From the NCBI GenBank assembly GCA_934446365.1, contig CAKSDZ010000002.1:124001-188000 (forward strand): a stretch of DNA of 64,000 bases, read 5' to 3'. Position numbers and translations under genes: made by a program. This DNA is from an uncultured Eubacteriales bacterium. GTDB taxonomy: Bacteria; Bacillota; Clostridia; Oscillospirales; CAG-272. Under the pieces are notes generated by a model, which saw only the letters and a program-made list of their open reading frames with translations, was not told the DNA's origin and did no database searches. Shown piece after piece: positions 51,054 through 60,654 of the stretch. The first letter of the stretch is position 1, and each line of letters begins with the position of its first letter.

Positions 51054-51320
51054 TCAGCCGTTCATACGGTTGAGCATGGAAGTAAATCTGCTCTTTTTTC
51101 TTGCGGCATTGTTCTTGTGAAGAATACCGTGAGCAACTGCCTGGTCGATCTTCTTGACAGCCTGCTTGTAGGTCTCCTGGGCGGCAGCTTTGTCGCCTGC
51201 TGCCACAGCGGCTTCATATTTTTTGAGATCGGTTTTGAGAGCGGATTTGAACATCTTGTTTTGAAGCGTCTTCGTCTCGATGACCTTAACGCGCTTTTTC
51301 GCTGACTTAATATTCGGCAC
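51054..51320 (-). CDS. rpsT: 30S ribosomal protein S20
   Basis: An 88-residue basic helical protein: PNIKSAKKRVKVIETK at the start and HGILHKNNAARKKSRFTSMLN at the end. The start is GTG 51320, eight bases after AGGAGG; the GTG three codons upstream overlaps that ribosome site and cannot be used. It binds 16S rRNA early in 30S assembly. Confidence 0.95.
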   Translation of the reverse strand: MPNIKSAKKRVKVIETKTLQNKMFKSALKTDLKKYEAAVAAGDKAAAQETYKQAVKKIDQAVAHGILHKNNAARKKSRFTSMLNRMNG

Positions 51321-51409
51321 TGTATACACCTCCTTGTTGGTTCTGATAAAATCGGGAAACCGCCATGAGAGGGTGGCGTCCTGCCCTTTTTATCTGCATT
51401 TACTGTTTT

Positions 51410-51438
51410 ATCATATCATTTATTTCGGCAAATATCAA
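51410..51438 (-). promoter_or_regulatory. rpsT promoter
   Basis: On the minus strand there is TTGATA (51433-51438), 17 bases and TATGAT (51410-51415). Confidence 0.7.
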
Positions 51439-51479
51439 TAGGTTTTTCAAAAAATATTTGAAAGAATTTCCGATATTCG

Positions 51480-52190
51480 CTATTCCTTTTTCTTTTTAAA
51501 GGAAAATTTAGACTCTTCTCCCGCAATCAGGCGCTGGATATTCTTCCGATGGAGGAACACGACAAGCGCCGCCATCAGAATCGTACAGATAATCGACGCG
51601 GGAGGCGGCGGCGAAAACCAAAACGGCATAATGCTGTTGCAGACGGGAATGAGAAGCGATCCGATAATGGAACCGAGCGAGACATATCCCGAAAGCGCCA
51701 CCGTCAGCACGAAAACAATCATGAGAAAGATCCACGCCGGCGGATTGATGACGAGCACCACGCCGGCAAGGCTTGCGACGCATTTTCCGCCGCGGAAGCC
51801 GAAAAAGATCGGAAACGCATGTCCGATAAGGCACATAAACCCGGAAATGAACGCAAAGCCGGTATACCACGGCATAACAAGAAGTCCCATCGCCGTCGCG
51901 ACGAAAGATTTTGTAAAGTCTCCGGCAAAGGTCAAAAGCGCGGATTTAACCCCATAGGTACGCAGCATATTGGTCGAGCCGGCGTTGCCGCTTCCATGGT
52001 CCCTCACATCGTCGGCATACATTTTGCGCGAAAAAATAACCGCGAAATTGATGCTGCCGAGCAGATACGGAACGACGACACACAGCACGGCGCAAATGGC
52101 AAACACCATCGGATTGTCCGCATATCCAAGCTCGCCGATAAGTCCGTTCCAAATGAGCTTCGGCAAGCCCGAAAGTTCTGATGAATCCAT
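51480..52190 (-). CDS. plsY: Glycerol-3-phosphate acyltransferase PlsY
   Basis: A 236-residue membrane enzyme that uses acyl-phosphate to make lysophosphatidate. The three loops are visible: YLLGSINFAVIFSR and DHGSGNAGSTNMLRTYG, GHAFPIFFGFRGGK, and the last FLHRKNIQRL. The GSGN and HRKNI motifs are the conserved sites. It follows der by 15 bases. A gpsA gene often follows plsY; it is absent here. Confidence 0.95.
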   Translation of the reverse strand: MDSSELSGLPKLIWNGLIGELGYADNPMVFAICAVLCVVVPYLLGSINFAVIFSRKMYADDVRDHGSGNAGSTNMLRTYGVKSALLTFAGDFTKSFVATAMGLLVMPWYTGFAFISGFMCLIGHAFPIFFGFRGGKCVASLAGVVLVINPPAWIFLMIVFVLTVALSGYVSLGSIIGSLLIPVCNSIMPFWFSPPPPASIICTILMAALVVFLHRKNIQRLIAGEESKFSFKKKKE

Positions 52191-52205
52191 ATGATTCCCC
52201 TCCGT

Positions 52206-53531
52206 TTATTCGTCGCCCTTTTGGCGAATGACAAAGCGTATCGGCGTTCCGGTAAAGCCGAACACCTCACGCAGCTTATTTTCGAGATAACGCTGATAAG
52301 AGAAATGGAAAAGCTCCGCATCGTTGCAGAAAATGACGAAGGTCGGCGGCCTTACGCCCGATTCCGTCATATAGTAAATTTTCAGTCTCCGCCCCTTATC
52401 GGTCGGCGGCTGAACCCTTGTCACCGCGTCGGAAAGCACATCGTTGAGCATTCCCGTGGAAATCCGCAGGGACGCCTGCTCATTTACGTATACGATATGC
52501 TCAAAGAGCTTCGGCAGACGCTGCCCCGTTTTCGCGGATATGAAAAGAATCGGCGCATACGGCATATAGGCAAGCGCCGTCCGGATTTTATCGGTATAGC
52601 TCTTGACCGAGGAATTATCTTTCTCGACAAGGTCCCACTTGTTCACGACGATGATGCACGCCTTCCCCGCCTCATGGGCGATACCCGCGATTTTTTCGTC
52701 CTGCTCGGTAATGCCCTCCGCAGCGTCGATGAGAATCAGACACACATCCGCACGTTCCACCGCGGAATGCGCGCGCAGCACGCTGTATTTCTCGATTTTG
52801 TCGAGGACGCGGCTCTGTCTGCGAATGCCAGCGGTATCGATAAAGGTGAACTTCCCGTATTCGTTTTCGACAAAGCTGTCGATGGCGTCGCGCGTGGTGC
52901 CGGCCATGTCGGAAACGATCATGCGGTCCTCGCCCAAAATCCGGTTAACAAGCGAGCTTTTTCCCGCATTCGGCTTGCCGATGACCGCCACCTTGATGGA
53001 ATCGTCCTCCTCCGCCGGCGCGTCGTCTGCCGGAGAAAGCTCCAAAATCCGGTCGAGCAGGTCGCCCGTTCCCGTTCCGTGAACGGAAGAGAGGGCGATC
53101 GGGTCCCCGTCGAAGCCAAGCTCATAAAATTCATAATATTCCAGCGGCAGCGCGCCCACGGAATCGATTTTATTCACACACAGAATCACAGGCTTCCCGC
53201 TCTTGATTAACATCACCGCGATGTCGCGGTCGTCGGCGGTGACGCCCGCATGGATGTCGCACATGAAAACGATGACGTCGGCGGTCTCGATTGCGATTTC
53301 CGCCTGTGTTTTCATTTTTTCGAGGATCATATCGTCCGTTTTCGGCTCGATTCCGCCCGTGTCGATAAGCACAATCGGCTTGCCGTTCCATTCGGTTTCA
53401 TAATAGATGCGGTCGCGCGTCACGCCCGGCACATCCTCCACAATGGATATGCGGGAGCCGGCAATTTTATTAAAAAGCGTGCTCTTGCCGACGTTCGGAC
53501 GTCCGACAATCGCCGCCACGGTCTTTGCCAT
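52206..53531 (-). CDS. der: Ribosome-assembly GTPase Der (EngA)
   Basis: A 441-residue protein with two GTPase domains: G1 motifs GRPNVGKST (near residue 8) and GKPNAGKSS (near 185), G3 DTGG and DTAG, G4 NKID and NKWD, and a C-terminal KH-like domain. It helps mature the 50S subunit. It lies in DUF512-der-plsY, an order conserved in Clostridia. Confidence 0.97.
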   Translation of the reverse strand: MAKTVAAIVGRPNVGKSTLFNKIAGSRISIVEDVPGVTRDRIYYETEWNGKPIVLIDTGGIEPKTDDMILEKMKTQAEIAIETADVIVFMCDIHAGVTADDRDIAVMLIKSGKPVILCVNKIDSVGALPLEYYEFYELGFDGDPIALSSVHGTGTGDLLDRILELSPADDAPAEEDDSIKVAVIGKPNAGKSSLVNRILGEDRMIVSDMAGTTRDAIDSFVENEYGKFTFIDTAGIRRQSRVLDKIEKYSVLRAHSAVERADVCLILIDAAEGITEQDEKIAGIAHEAGKACIIVVNKWDLVEKDNSSVKSYTDKIRTALAYMPYAPILFISAKTGQRLPKLFEHIVYVNEQASLRISTGMLNDVLSDAVTRVQPPTDKGRRLKIYYMTESGVRPPTFVIFCNDAELFHFSYQRYLENKLREVFGFTGTPIRFVIRQKGDE

Positions 53532-53550
53532 AAAATCGCACCTGCCTTTC

Positions 53551-54852
53551 TCACAGATTTCCTGTGATTTTATCTAAAAATTCATAGCCGTCGTTGGCAC
53601 AAGGCTCGACCTCCACCCCCAATGCCTCGGACAGCTCGGAGACGCTCATGCCGCAGAGAAAGAGGTCCCCTTCGTACCGCAGAGAACTCATCGGAATGAA
53701 AAGCGCCTCGCCGAGCGGCTTTCCCCGGAGCTGCTCCAAAAGGTCCTGCCCCGTCAGAAGTCCCGCGACGGTAATGCTTTCCCCGAAATAATGATTGTCA
53801 ATTTGATATACGTTTATATGAATGCCCGAAAATTTTTCCTCAATCCGGTCGCACAGCCCGCGGATAAATGTATACGCCGCGGCGCCCGTCGCCACCGAAA
53901 CAGCTCTTTTTCGCCCGTCGTCCTGCACCTGCGAGAGCGCATCGTCGAACTCCTCCCTCATCGACGCCATCATGCCGACGCCGTTTTCGAGCTGACGGAA
54001 GCCCTCGTAATAGTCCGCATCCGGAAGCGGCAGTCCCGCGGCGATATAAAGCTCATCCGCCGCGAAGAAAATGCGCTCTCCATAGCAGGAAAGGCAGCCC
54101 TCGGCGAACGTTTCCACCTGCGCCACCACGGCGGCCGCTTCCTCTCGGGAAAACGGCGTCAGCGGATAGAGCCCCTTCCGATAACAGGTCATTCCTGCCG
54201 GCACAATCGAAACGCTCGTGACCGCCGGATAAAGGCAGGCAAGGTCGTGCATCGTGCGTTCCAGCTCCGCGCCGTCGTTGACGCCGCGGCAGAGCACGAT
54301 TTGGCAGTTCATCTCGGTTCCCGCGTCCGCAAAGCGTTTCAGATAGGAAAGCGACTTTCCGGCGTTCGGATTTTTCAGCATAAATACACGCAGCTCGGGA
54401 TTTGTCGTATGCACCGATATGTTGATCGGCGACATTTTCATCTTGATAATGCGGTCGATATCCGCGTCGTCAAGATTGGTCATCGTGATGTAGTTGCCTT
54501 GGAGAAAGGAAAGACGGCTGTCGTCGTCCTTGAAATAGAGCGTATCCCGCATGCCGCGCGGAAGCTGGTCGATAAAGCAGAAGATGCACTTGTTGCGGCA
54601 GGAATGCTTTTTATCCATCAGAAAGGTTTCAAATTCAAGACCGATGTCGTCGTATTCCCCTTTTTTGATATCGACCGGCCGCTCCGTTCCGTCGCGTGTG
54701 GTTATGATATGCAGCTTTTTCTCGCACAGATAAAAACGATAGTCCAGCACGTCCGCAATCCCGTTGCCGTTGACGGAAACCAGATAATCGCCGGGGCGGA
54801 TTCCGTGCCTCTCGGCCGGAGAGCCCTTTACAACATCAGTGATCAAAACCAT
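53551..54852 (-). CDS. DUF512 protein with PDZ and radical-SAM-like Cys motif
   Basis: A 433-residue protein. The N-terminal 60 residues form a PDZ-like domain (GSPAERHGIRPGDYLVSVNG). A CRNKCIFC (CX3CX2C) motif near residue 84 marks a radical SAM core, and the C-terminal half is DUF512. The function is unknown; the constant link to der suggests a role tied to translation or ribosomes. ATG 54852 follows GGAG; the open frame upstream is ignored. Confidence 0.88.
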   Translation of the reverse strand: MVLITDVVKGSPAERHGIRPGDYLVSVNGNGIADVLDYRFYLCEKKLHIITTRDGTERPVDIKKGEYDDIGLEFETFLMDKKHSCRNKCIFCFIDQLPRGMRDTLYFKDDDSRLSFLQGNYITMTNLDDADIDRIIKMKMSPINISVHTTNPELRVFMLKNPNAGKSLSYLKRFADAGTEMNCQIVLCRGVNDGAELERTMHDLACLYPAVTSVSIVPAGMTCYRKGLYPLTPFSREEAAAVVAQVETFAEGCLSCYGERIFFAADELYIAAGLPLPDADYYEGFRQLENGVGMMASMREEFDDALSQVQDDGRKRAVSVATGAAAYTFIRGLCDRIEEKFSGIHINVYQIDNHYFGESITVAGLLTGQDLLEQLRGKPLGEALFIPMSSLRYEGDLFLCGMSVSELSEALGVEVEPCANDGYEFLDKITGNL

Positions 54853-54945
54853 AACACTCCATCCGGGACCTTTTTGCGCTCCCATCCCCCGAAAAAGAAA
54901 TACGGCAGGTATGCCTCTTGCCCGCATACCTGCCAGATTGCAAAA

Positions 54946-55128
54946 TCACGCGTCCTGTTTTACAATTTCCTTGCCGTTATATGTTCCGCAAGCTTTGCAA
55001 ACTCTGTGTGAAAGATTGTACTCTCCGCATTTCGGGCATTTCGTCATACCCGGCAGATCAAGCTTCCATACGTTTGAACGTCTTTTATCGCGTCTTGCCT
55101 TCGATACTTTTCTCTTCGGTACTGCCAT
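54946..55128 (-). CDS. rpmF: 50S ribosomal protein L32
   Basis: A 60-residue protein: MAVPKRKVSKARRDKRR, then a zinc ribbon CPKCGEY and CKACGTYNG, so it is the Cys-containing (zinc-dependent) form. GGGGAGG lies before ATG 55128. It follows yceD (DUF177) by 63 bases, the usual pair. Confidence 0.97.
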   Translation of the reverse strand: MAVPKRKVSKARRDKRRSNVWKLDLPGMTKCPKCGEYNLSHRVCKACGTYNGKEIVKQDA

Positions 55129-55191
55129 GTTACCTACACCTCCCCTTGCGCCGTCCGACAAGCCGGAGCGGCCGTCTCTTTATAAATTGCG

Positions 55192-55698
55192 CTATTTCAA
55201 TAATGTTTTCAGGACCGCAAGCCTCGGGTCCGTCTCATGCTTCTCGCACGTACACGGTCCCTCGTTGAGATTCTTGCCGCATTTCGGACAAAGTCCGAGA
55301 CAATCCTCGCGGCAAAGCGTCTTCGACGGCATTTCGAGCATCAGCTGCTCCTCGACGGGAGGCAGAAGATCGAGTTTGTTGTCCTCGATAAAGATGTAAT
55401 CGTCGTTTTCACGCGACACATCGCCCGACGCGATATCCTTTTCAAACGAAATCTCAAGCTCGCTGCAGACAGGCTCCGCGCAGCGCGCACATGCGGTCGT
55501 ATATCTCACCTTCACAAAAGCGGAAAGAAGCATATACCCCGCCATGTTTTTGACAAGCCCTTTTACCATCACAGGCTCCGTGAAATCGATGTCCCCGTAT
55601 ACGGAGGAAAGAAGTCCGTCCGCCGCAGGAACGAAGGAGAATTCAAATTCGAGGGTATCGGCAGCACCCGACAGGACGGGCGTCATATCCAAGACCAT
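55192..55698 (-). CDS. YceD/DUF177 protein
   Basis: A 168-residue protein with TACARCAEPV and the C-terminal CREDCLGLCPKCGKNLNEGPC of the YceD family. In plants and bacteria the family is linked to 23S rRNA accumulation. It is coupled to rpmF as in most Firmicutes. GAGGAGG lies before the ATG, behind a perfect promoter. Confidence 0.9.
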   Translation of the reverse strand: MVLDMTPVLSGAADTLEFEFSFVPAADGLLSSVYGDIDFTEPVMVKGLVKNMAGYMLLSAFVKVRYTTACARCAEPVCSELEISFEKDIASGDVSRENDDYIFIEDNKLDLLPPVEEQLMLEMPSKTLCREDCLGLCPKCGKNLNEGPCTCEKHETDPRLAVLKTLLK

Positions 55699-55752
55699 TC
55701 TTCTCCGACCTCCTCATACCATTCCACATGATACCAAAATACAGCATATTAT

Positions 55753-55781
55753 ATTATACATTGCAAAACAACCTTTGTCAA
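55753..55781 (-). promoter_or_regulatory. promoter of yceD-rpmF (and probably DUF512-der-plsY)
   Basis: On the minus strand there is a perfect TTGACA (55776-55781), 17 bases and a perfect TATAAT (55753-55758). Confidence 0.88.
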
Positions 55782-55905
55782 TATCTTTTTCCGATTTTTA
55801 CACAGATTCCTTTTAATTATGGAGAAAAAACGTCTTTTTTCTCGCGCAAGAGGAAAAAACAAAGGGATTTTCCTCTCTCACCGGTCAAAGATATCCCGCT
55901 TTTCG

Positions 55906-55935
55906 GAAAAATCCGCCGGCTCCCGCCGGCGGATT
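55906..55935 (-). terminator. leuS terminator
   Basis: On the minus strand AATCCGCCGGC-GGGA-GCCGGCGGATT followed by TTT. It closes the smc-to-leuS run. Confidence 0.85.
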
Positions 55936-55940
55936 CCCTT

Positions 55941-58343
55941 TTATTTCACAATCACGTTGAGAATCTTGTTTTTGACATAGATTTTCTTCACGATCTGCTT
56001 ATCCTTCACAAAGGAGGCGAACTTTTCGCTCCGCATGGCGGCGGCAAAAGCCGTATCCTCGTCGGCATCCATAGGAATTTCGACCGTATCCCGCGGCTTG
56101 CCCTGTACGGAAAGCGCGATAGTGACCGTATGATCGACCGTTTTGGCCTCGTCGTATTCCGGCCACTTCGCAAGCGAGGCAAGCTCCGTCTCACCGAGCC
56201 TCGACCACAGCTCCTCCGAGAGATGCGGTGCAAACGGGCAGAGCAGCTTCACGAAGACTTTCAGCTCGTCCACGGTCAGCGTCTTTGCCTCATAGATCTC
56301 GTTGAGAAGCGACATCATCGCGGCAATCGCCGTGTTGAATTTCATCGTGTCGATATCTGTCGTGACCTTTTTGATGGTCTTGTGGAACGAATTTTCAAGC
56401 TTCGGGGTGACGCCCTCGCCCTTTGCAAGATACATCAGTCCCTCGACGCGTTCAAGGAACCGCTTGCAGCCCTTGATGCTGGACGGCGACCACGGCGCGG
56501 ACTTTTCAAAATCGCCGATGAACATTTCATAAAGCCGAAGCGTGTCGGCGCCGTATTCCTCGACGATATCGTCGGGATTGACGACGTTGCCGCGCGATTT
56601 GGACATCTTCTCTCCGTTCTCGCCGAGAATCATGCCGTGCGCGGTGCGTTTCTTGTACGGCTCCTTGCACGGAACAATGCCGAGATCATATAAGAACTTC
56701 GACCAAAAACGGGAGTAGAGCAGGTGCAGCGTCACATGTTCCATGCCGCCGTTGTACCAGTCGACCGGCATCCAGTAATCGAGCGCCTCACGGGAGGCAA
56801 GCTCCTTATCATTATGCGGGTCGCAGTAACGCAGGAAATACCACGACGAGCCCGCCCAGTTCGGCATCGTGTCCGTTTCACGCTTCGCGGGACCGCCGCA
56901 GTGCGGACAGGTCGTATTCACCCAGTCCGTCGCCTTTGCGAGCGGCGATTCGCCGTCCTCCGTCGGTTCAAATTCGGTGATATCCGGCAGCGTCAGCGGC
57001 AGCTCGGATTCCGGAATCGGCACCCAGCCGCATTTTTCGCAGTATACGAGCGGCACCGGCTCGCCCCAGTAGCGCTGACGCGAGAATACCCAGTCGCGCA
57101 GCTTGAAATTCGTCTTGGCGTGCCCGATTCCCTTTTCGGTGAGCCAATCCGTAATCGCCTTTTTCGCTTCGGCGACCTCCATGCCGTCGAGGAAGCCGGA
57201 GTTCACCATTTTCCCGGTCTCCACATCGGTGAAAGCCTCATTCTGTACGTCTCCGCCGGCGACGACCTCGATAATCGGCAGGCCGAATTTCTTCGCAAAA
57301 TCCCAGTCGCGCGTATCGTGCGCCGGCACCGCCATGATGGCGCCGGTTCCGTAGGTGGCAAGCACATAGTCGGAAACAAAAATCGGGATTTCCCTGCCGT
57401 TCACGGGATTGACGGCGTAAACGCCCTCGAGCTTTACGCCGGTCTTGTCCTTGGCCATCTCCGTGCGCTCGAAGTCGGATTTTTTCGCCGCAGCTTCGCG
57501 GTATGCCGCGACCTCGGCATAATTTGTGAGCTTGTCCCGCCATTTTTCCACGAGCGCATGCTCCGGCGCCATCACCATGTATGTAGCGCCGAACAGCGTG
57601 TCGGGACGTGTCGTATAAACCGTGATTTCGTCGTTTTCGCTCGTCTTGAAGTTCACTTCCGCTCCATAAGAGCGGCCGATCCAGTTGATTTCCTGCGTTT
57701 TGACGCGCTCGATGAAGTCGAGGTCCGCCAGATCATCGATGAGCCTGTCCGCATATTCGGTGATCTTTAACATCCACTGGCTCTTGACCTTGTGGACGAC
57801 CTCGCCGCCGCAGCGCTCACACACGCCGCCGACGACCTCCTCATTCGCCAGCACGACCTTGCAGGAGGTGCAGAAGTTGACCGTCATCTCTTTTTTATAA
57901 GCAAGGCCTTTTTCAAAGAGCTTCAAGAATATCCACTGCGTCCATTTATAATATTCAGGCGAGCTGGTGTTGATTTCTCTCGACCAGTCGAATGAAAGTC
58001 CGATTTTTTGGAGCTGGCTCTTGAAGCGCGCGATATTGTTTTTCGTGATGACCGTCGGATGGATATGCGTTTTGATTGCATAATTCTCCGTCGGAAGCCC
58101 GAATGCATCCCAGCCGATCGGGAACAGTACGTTGTAGCCCTCCATGCGTTTCTTGCGCGCGATGATGTCGATGGCGGTATAGGGACGCGGATGTCCGATG
58201 TGCAGTCCTTGGCCGGAGGGATACGGAAATTCGACAAGCGCGTAATATTTCGGAAGCGTATAATCGTTTTTGGCTTCAAATGCGTGCTTTTCCTCCCAAA
58301 TTTTCTGCCACTTCGGTTCAATGGTCTTGTAGTCGTATGCCAT
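55941..58343 (-). CDS. leuS: Leucyl-tRNA synthetase
   Basis: An 800-residue class I synthetase. The HIGH motif is in FPYPSGQGLHIGHPRPY (near residue 48) and KMSKS in GEKMSKSRGN (near 568). The CP1 editing domain (about 220-400) is present with the TRPDTLFGATYM block and GTGAIMAVPAHD. It is last in the long housekeeping run. AGGAGGA lies before the ATG. No T-box lies directly upstream of it. Confidence 0.98.
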   Translation of the reverse strand: MAYDYKTIEPKWQKIWEEKHAFEAKNDYTLPKYYALVEFPYPSGQGLHIGHPRPYTAIDIIARKKRMEGYNVLFPIGWDAFGLPTENYAIKTHIHPTVITKNNIARFKSQLQKIGLSFDWSREINTSSPEYYKWTQWIFLKLFEKGLAYKKEMTVNFCTSCKVVLANEEVVGGVCERCGGEVVHKVKSQWMLKITEYADRLIDDLADLDFIERVKTQEINWIGRSYGAEVNFKTSENDEITVYTTRPDTLFGATYMVMAPEHALVEKWRDKLTNYAEVAAYREAAAKKSDFERTEMAKDKTGVKLEGVYAVNPVNGREIPIFVSDYVLATYGTGAIMAVPAHDTRDWDFAKKFGLPIIEVVAGGDVQNEAFTDVETGKMVNSGFLDGMEVAEAKKAITDWLTEKGIGHAKTNFKLRDWVFSRQRYWGEPVPLVYCEKCGWVPIPESELPLTLPDITEFEPTEDGESPLAKATDWVNTTCPHCGGPAKRETDTMPNWAGSSWYFLRYCDPHNDKELASREALDYWMPVDWYNGGMEHVTLHLLYSRFWSKFLYDLGIVPCKEPYKKRTAHGMILGENGEKMSKSRGNVVNPDDIVEEYGADTLRLYEMFIGDFEKSAPWSPSSIKGCKRFLERVEGLMYLAKGEGVTPKLENSFHKTIKKVTTDIDTMKFNTAIAAMMSLLNEIYEAKTLTVDELKVFVKLLCPFAPHLSEELWSRLGETELASLAKWPEYDEAKTVDHTVTIALSVQGKPRDTVEIPMDADEDTAFAAAMRSEKFASFVKDKQIVKKIYVKNKILNVIVK

Positions 58344-58376
58344 ATTATTGTCCTCCTTTTGGGCGAAATAAAATCT

Positions 58377-58769
58377 TTATTCTTGCGGTTCGAGAGGAAT
58401 CTCCTCCGCATCGTTCCAAAGCTTTTCGAGCTTGTAGAAATCCCGTTCGCTTTTGTGAAAAATGTGTACGATCACATGCGCATAGTCCATCGCAATCCAC
58501 ATGCCGGAATCAAAGCCGTCCACATGCAGCGGATGCACGCCCCGCTCGCCGAGCTTATATTCCAGCTCGCCCGCAAGGCCCTTGATCTGCGTATTCGAGG
58601 TGCCGGTGCAAATGACGAAATATTCGGTAAGATCATTGCCCTCGGCAAATTTCAGAAGCTTGATGTCCCGCGCCTTCTTTTCATCGAGAATGCGCACAAC
58701 CGTGTCCGCAAGCTCTCTTGCGGAAGCGCCCACGAGGGAGGACATTCCGGTTTCTTTCTCCGTATTCAT
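58377..58769 (-). CDS. rsfS: Ribosomal silencing factor RsfS
   Basis: A 130-residue protein: VRILDEKKARDIKLLKFAE, DYFVICTGTS-like EYFVICTGTSNTQIK, and the C-terminal DYAHVIVHIFHKSERDFYKLEKLW. It binds L14 and keeps subunits apart when nutrients are short. ATG 58769 follows GGAGAAAA; the open frame upstream is ignored. It lies 33 bases before leuS. Confidence 0.93.
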   Translation of the reverse strand: MNTEKETGMSSLVGASARELADTVVRILDEKKARDIKLLKFAEGNDLTEYFVICTGTSNTQIKGLAGELEYKLGERGVHPLHVDGFDSGMWIAMDYAHVIVHIFHKSERDFYKLEKLWNDAEEIPLEPQE

Positions 58770-58860
58770 AGATTTTCTCCGTTCCGTATTTTGGATATAT
58801 ATGTAGTTATACCACGGCCACCGGGGTTCCGTCAAGTCCCCCGGCAGCCGGAATTTCAAA

Positions 58861-59997
58861 TTATGAGAGATAATAATTGTTGATATAGAGGTTCGAGGCG
58901 TTTTTGCTGTCCGTAAAGAAGCCGTCTCTGTCAAAAATCTCGCCGGTAATGTCGGTCTTATACACGTTCAGACACTCATTGATATCGGCCAGCGCTTCCC
59001 TTTTGTTGAGACAGTAGTAAATCCAAAGCCCGGTCGCCGGATTCTGCACCGATGAGCCGCCGATTGTGCGCACGGCGATGCCGGCATTGTCAACGGCGTA
59101 CACCGACTTCGTATAGGAAACGATATCCGCGACCGACATGGAGGTGCTGACATGATTTATCAGCGTCGGCACCATCGAAATCATATTCCCGACCGTGATA
59201 TTGTTCTTGACCTGACGCAGCGCCTCGACCATGAAATCACCGCGCATTTCCACGCGGCCGATGTCGCCCGTGGCATAGCCCGAACGGTAACGGATCAGCT
59301 GCTCGCACTGGCTGCCGTCAAGATGCTGATAGCCCGCCTTCAAATGGATATAAAGATTCTGGTCCGGGTCATCATAATCCATATCGCATGGGACGTCATA
59401 CCAAATGCCGCCTACGGCGTCGATCACATTGCGGAAGCCGGTGGTGTTGATCAGCACATATTCATCGATGTTGACGCAGAGCGCCGCGGAAAGTCTTGCC
59501 TGCAAATCCTGCATGGCGAGATGCTTGGCCTTGGCCTCGGTGGCGCCGCTGCTTCTCTGTCTGTTGTAGGCCGCCGTGAATACGGCGTTCACCCGTGTCA
59601 CGCTCGTATACCCGCCGACCTCTTTGTTGATAAAGGTGTCGCGCGGGATCTGGACGATGTTGATTTTTCCGTTCGCGGTGTCAAGCGATGCGAGCATCAG
59701 AACGTCCGTACTCATGGAGACGTCGTCCACACCGGCAATGAGAAAGGTATAGAAGCCGTCCTTTCTCGTATAAGGCTCCTCCGGCTTTGCCGCGACGTCG
59801 GTCGTCTCCTCCGGCGCCTCGGTGGTGCCGTCCGTGGGAAACTGCTGCGTCGGATCGACCGCCGGCTTATGCAGCAGAAGCGCTGTCACGGTGATGCCGG
59901 CAATGACGAAAACGGCGCAGACATAAGCGGCAACAATCAGCAAGGCCCGCGAGCTCCGGCTTCTTCTTTTTTGTTTTCTGAAATTTTCTTTTTCCAT
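58861..59997 (-). CDS. LytR-CpsA-Psr (LCP) family cell-wall glycan ligase
   Basis: A 378-residue protein with an N-terminal membrane anchor (about 18-40) and a Thr/Pro/Glu linker. The extracellular LCP domain has GVDD..STDVLMLASLD, IPRDTF and later RYRSGYATGDIGR. LCP enzymes move teichoic acid or polysaccharide from undecaprenyl phosphate to peptidoglycan. The usual Arg before SDT in the first block is replaced (SMSTD), so it is divergent. AGAGGA lies six bases before ATG 59997. Its place between yqeK and rsfS is typical of Clostridia. Confidence 0.9.
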   Translation of the reverse strand: MEKENFRKQKRRSRSSRALLIVAAYVCAVFVIAGITVTALLLHKPAVDPTQQFPTDGTTEAPEETTDVAAKPEEPYTRKDGFYTFLIAGVDDVSMSTDVLMLASLDTANGKINIVQIPRDTFINKEVGGYTSVTRVNAVFTAAYNRQRSSGATEAKAKHLAMQDLQARLSAALCVNIDEYVLINTTGFRNVIDAVGGIWYDVPCDMDYDDPDQNLYIHLKAGYQHLDGSQCEQLIRYRSGYATGDIGRVEMRGDFMVEALRQVKNNITVGNMISMVPTLINHVSTSMSVADIVSYTKSVYAVDNAGIAVRTIGGSSVQNPATGLWIYYCLNKREALADINECLNVYKTDITGEIFDRDGFFTDSKNASNLYINNYYLS

Positions 59998-60024
59998 AAC
60001 CAATCCTCTTTTGGGAGCAGCGTA

Positions 60025-60654
60025 CTATACCAAACCGTTCCATGCCGAGATCATCTCGGCATCGATCTTTCTGCCTTTCTCAATCAGATAAGTCACAGTG
60101 AAACCGATAATTTTTTTCGTGGTGTCGTCAAGCAGACGGTAAAGCGCGGCTTTGTCGTTTTTGTTTATTTTTTCACATTCGCCGTGCAAATATTCCCTCA
60201 TTTCCGCACAGGAGCGATATTTTCTTCCCGGTTCCGTAAAATCCGCCGTAAAAAGCATTTTATCGAGCGCCGACATCTCCGCCTTTCCGGTCGTATGGCA
60301 GGCAATCGCGGAGCTTACCCTGTCCGTCACAATCTCCTCTCCGAAGAGTTCCCTTGCAAACGGAGCGCCGGTGGTCTGATGCAGCGTCGGGAGCACAGCC
60401 GACCGATCCTGCGGAAGCGGGATTCCGTATTTTTCACAGAGCGCGAGCTGCTCCTCGTCGGTTTTCGATTTGGTGATATCATGCAGGAGTGCCGCTGTGC
60501 AAAGCGTGACGGCCTCCTCCTCCGAGAGTCCGAAGGTCTGCGCCATCCAAGCACATTCGTCATAAACGCCGAGCGTATGCCGGATTCTCTGCTCATCCTC
60601 ATACAAGGGCAGCTTTTTCCTGATTTCCGCAATGCGGGGTTCGTTTTCCATCAT
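60025..60654 (-). CDS. yqeK: YqeK-type HD hydrolase (Ap4A)
   Basis: A 209-residue HD protein: RIRHTLGVYDECAWMA, the HD pair in AALLHDITKS near residue 58, and AIACHTTGKAEMSALDKMLFTADFTEPGR. YqeK cleaves diadenosine tetraphosphate symmetrically. The start overlaps the nadD stop by four bases, the conserved nadD-yqeK order. Confidence 0.93.
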   Translation of the reverse strand: MMENEPRIAEIRKKLPLYEDEQRIRHTLGVYDECAWMAQTFGLSEEEAVTLCTAALLHDITKSKTDEEQLALCEKYGIPLPQDRSAVLPTLHQTTGAPFARELFGEEIVTDRVSSAIACHTTGKAEMSALDKMLFTADFTEPGRKYRSCAEMREYLHGECEKINKNDKAALYRLLDDTTKKIIGFTVTYLIEKGRKIDAEMISAWNGLV

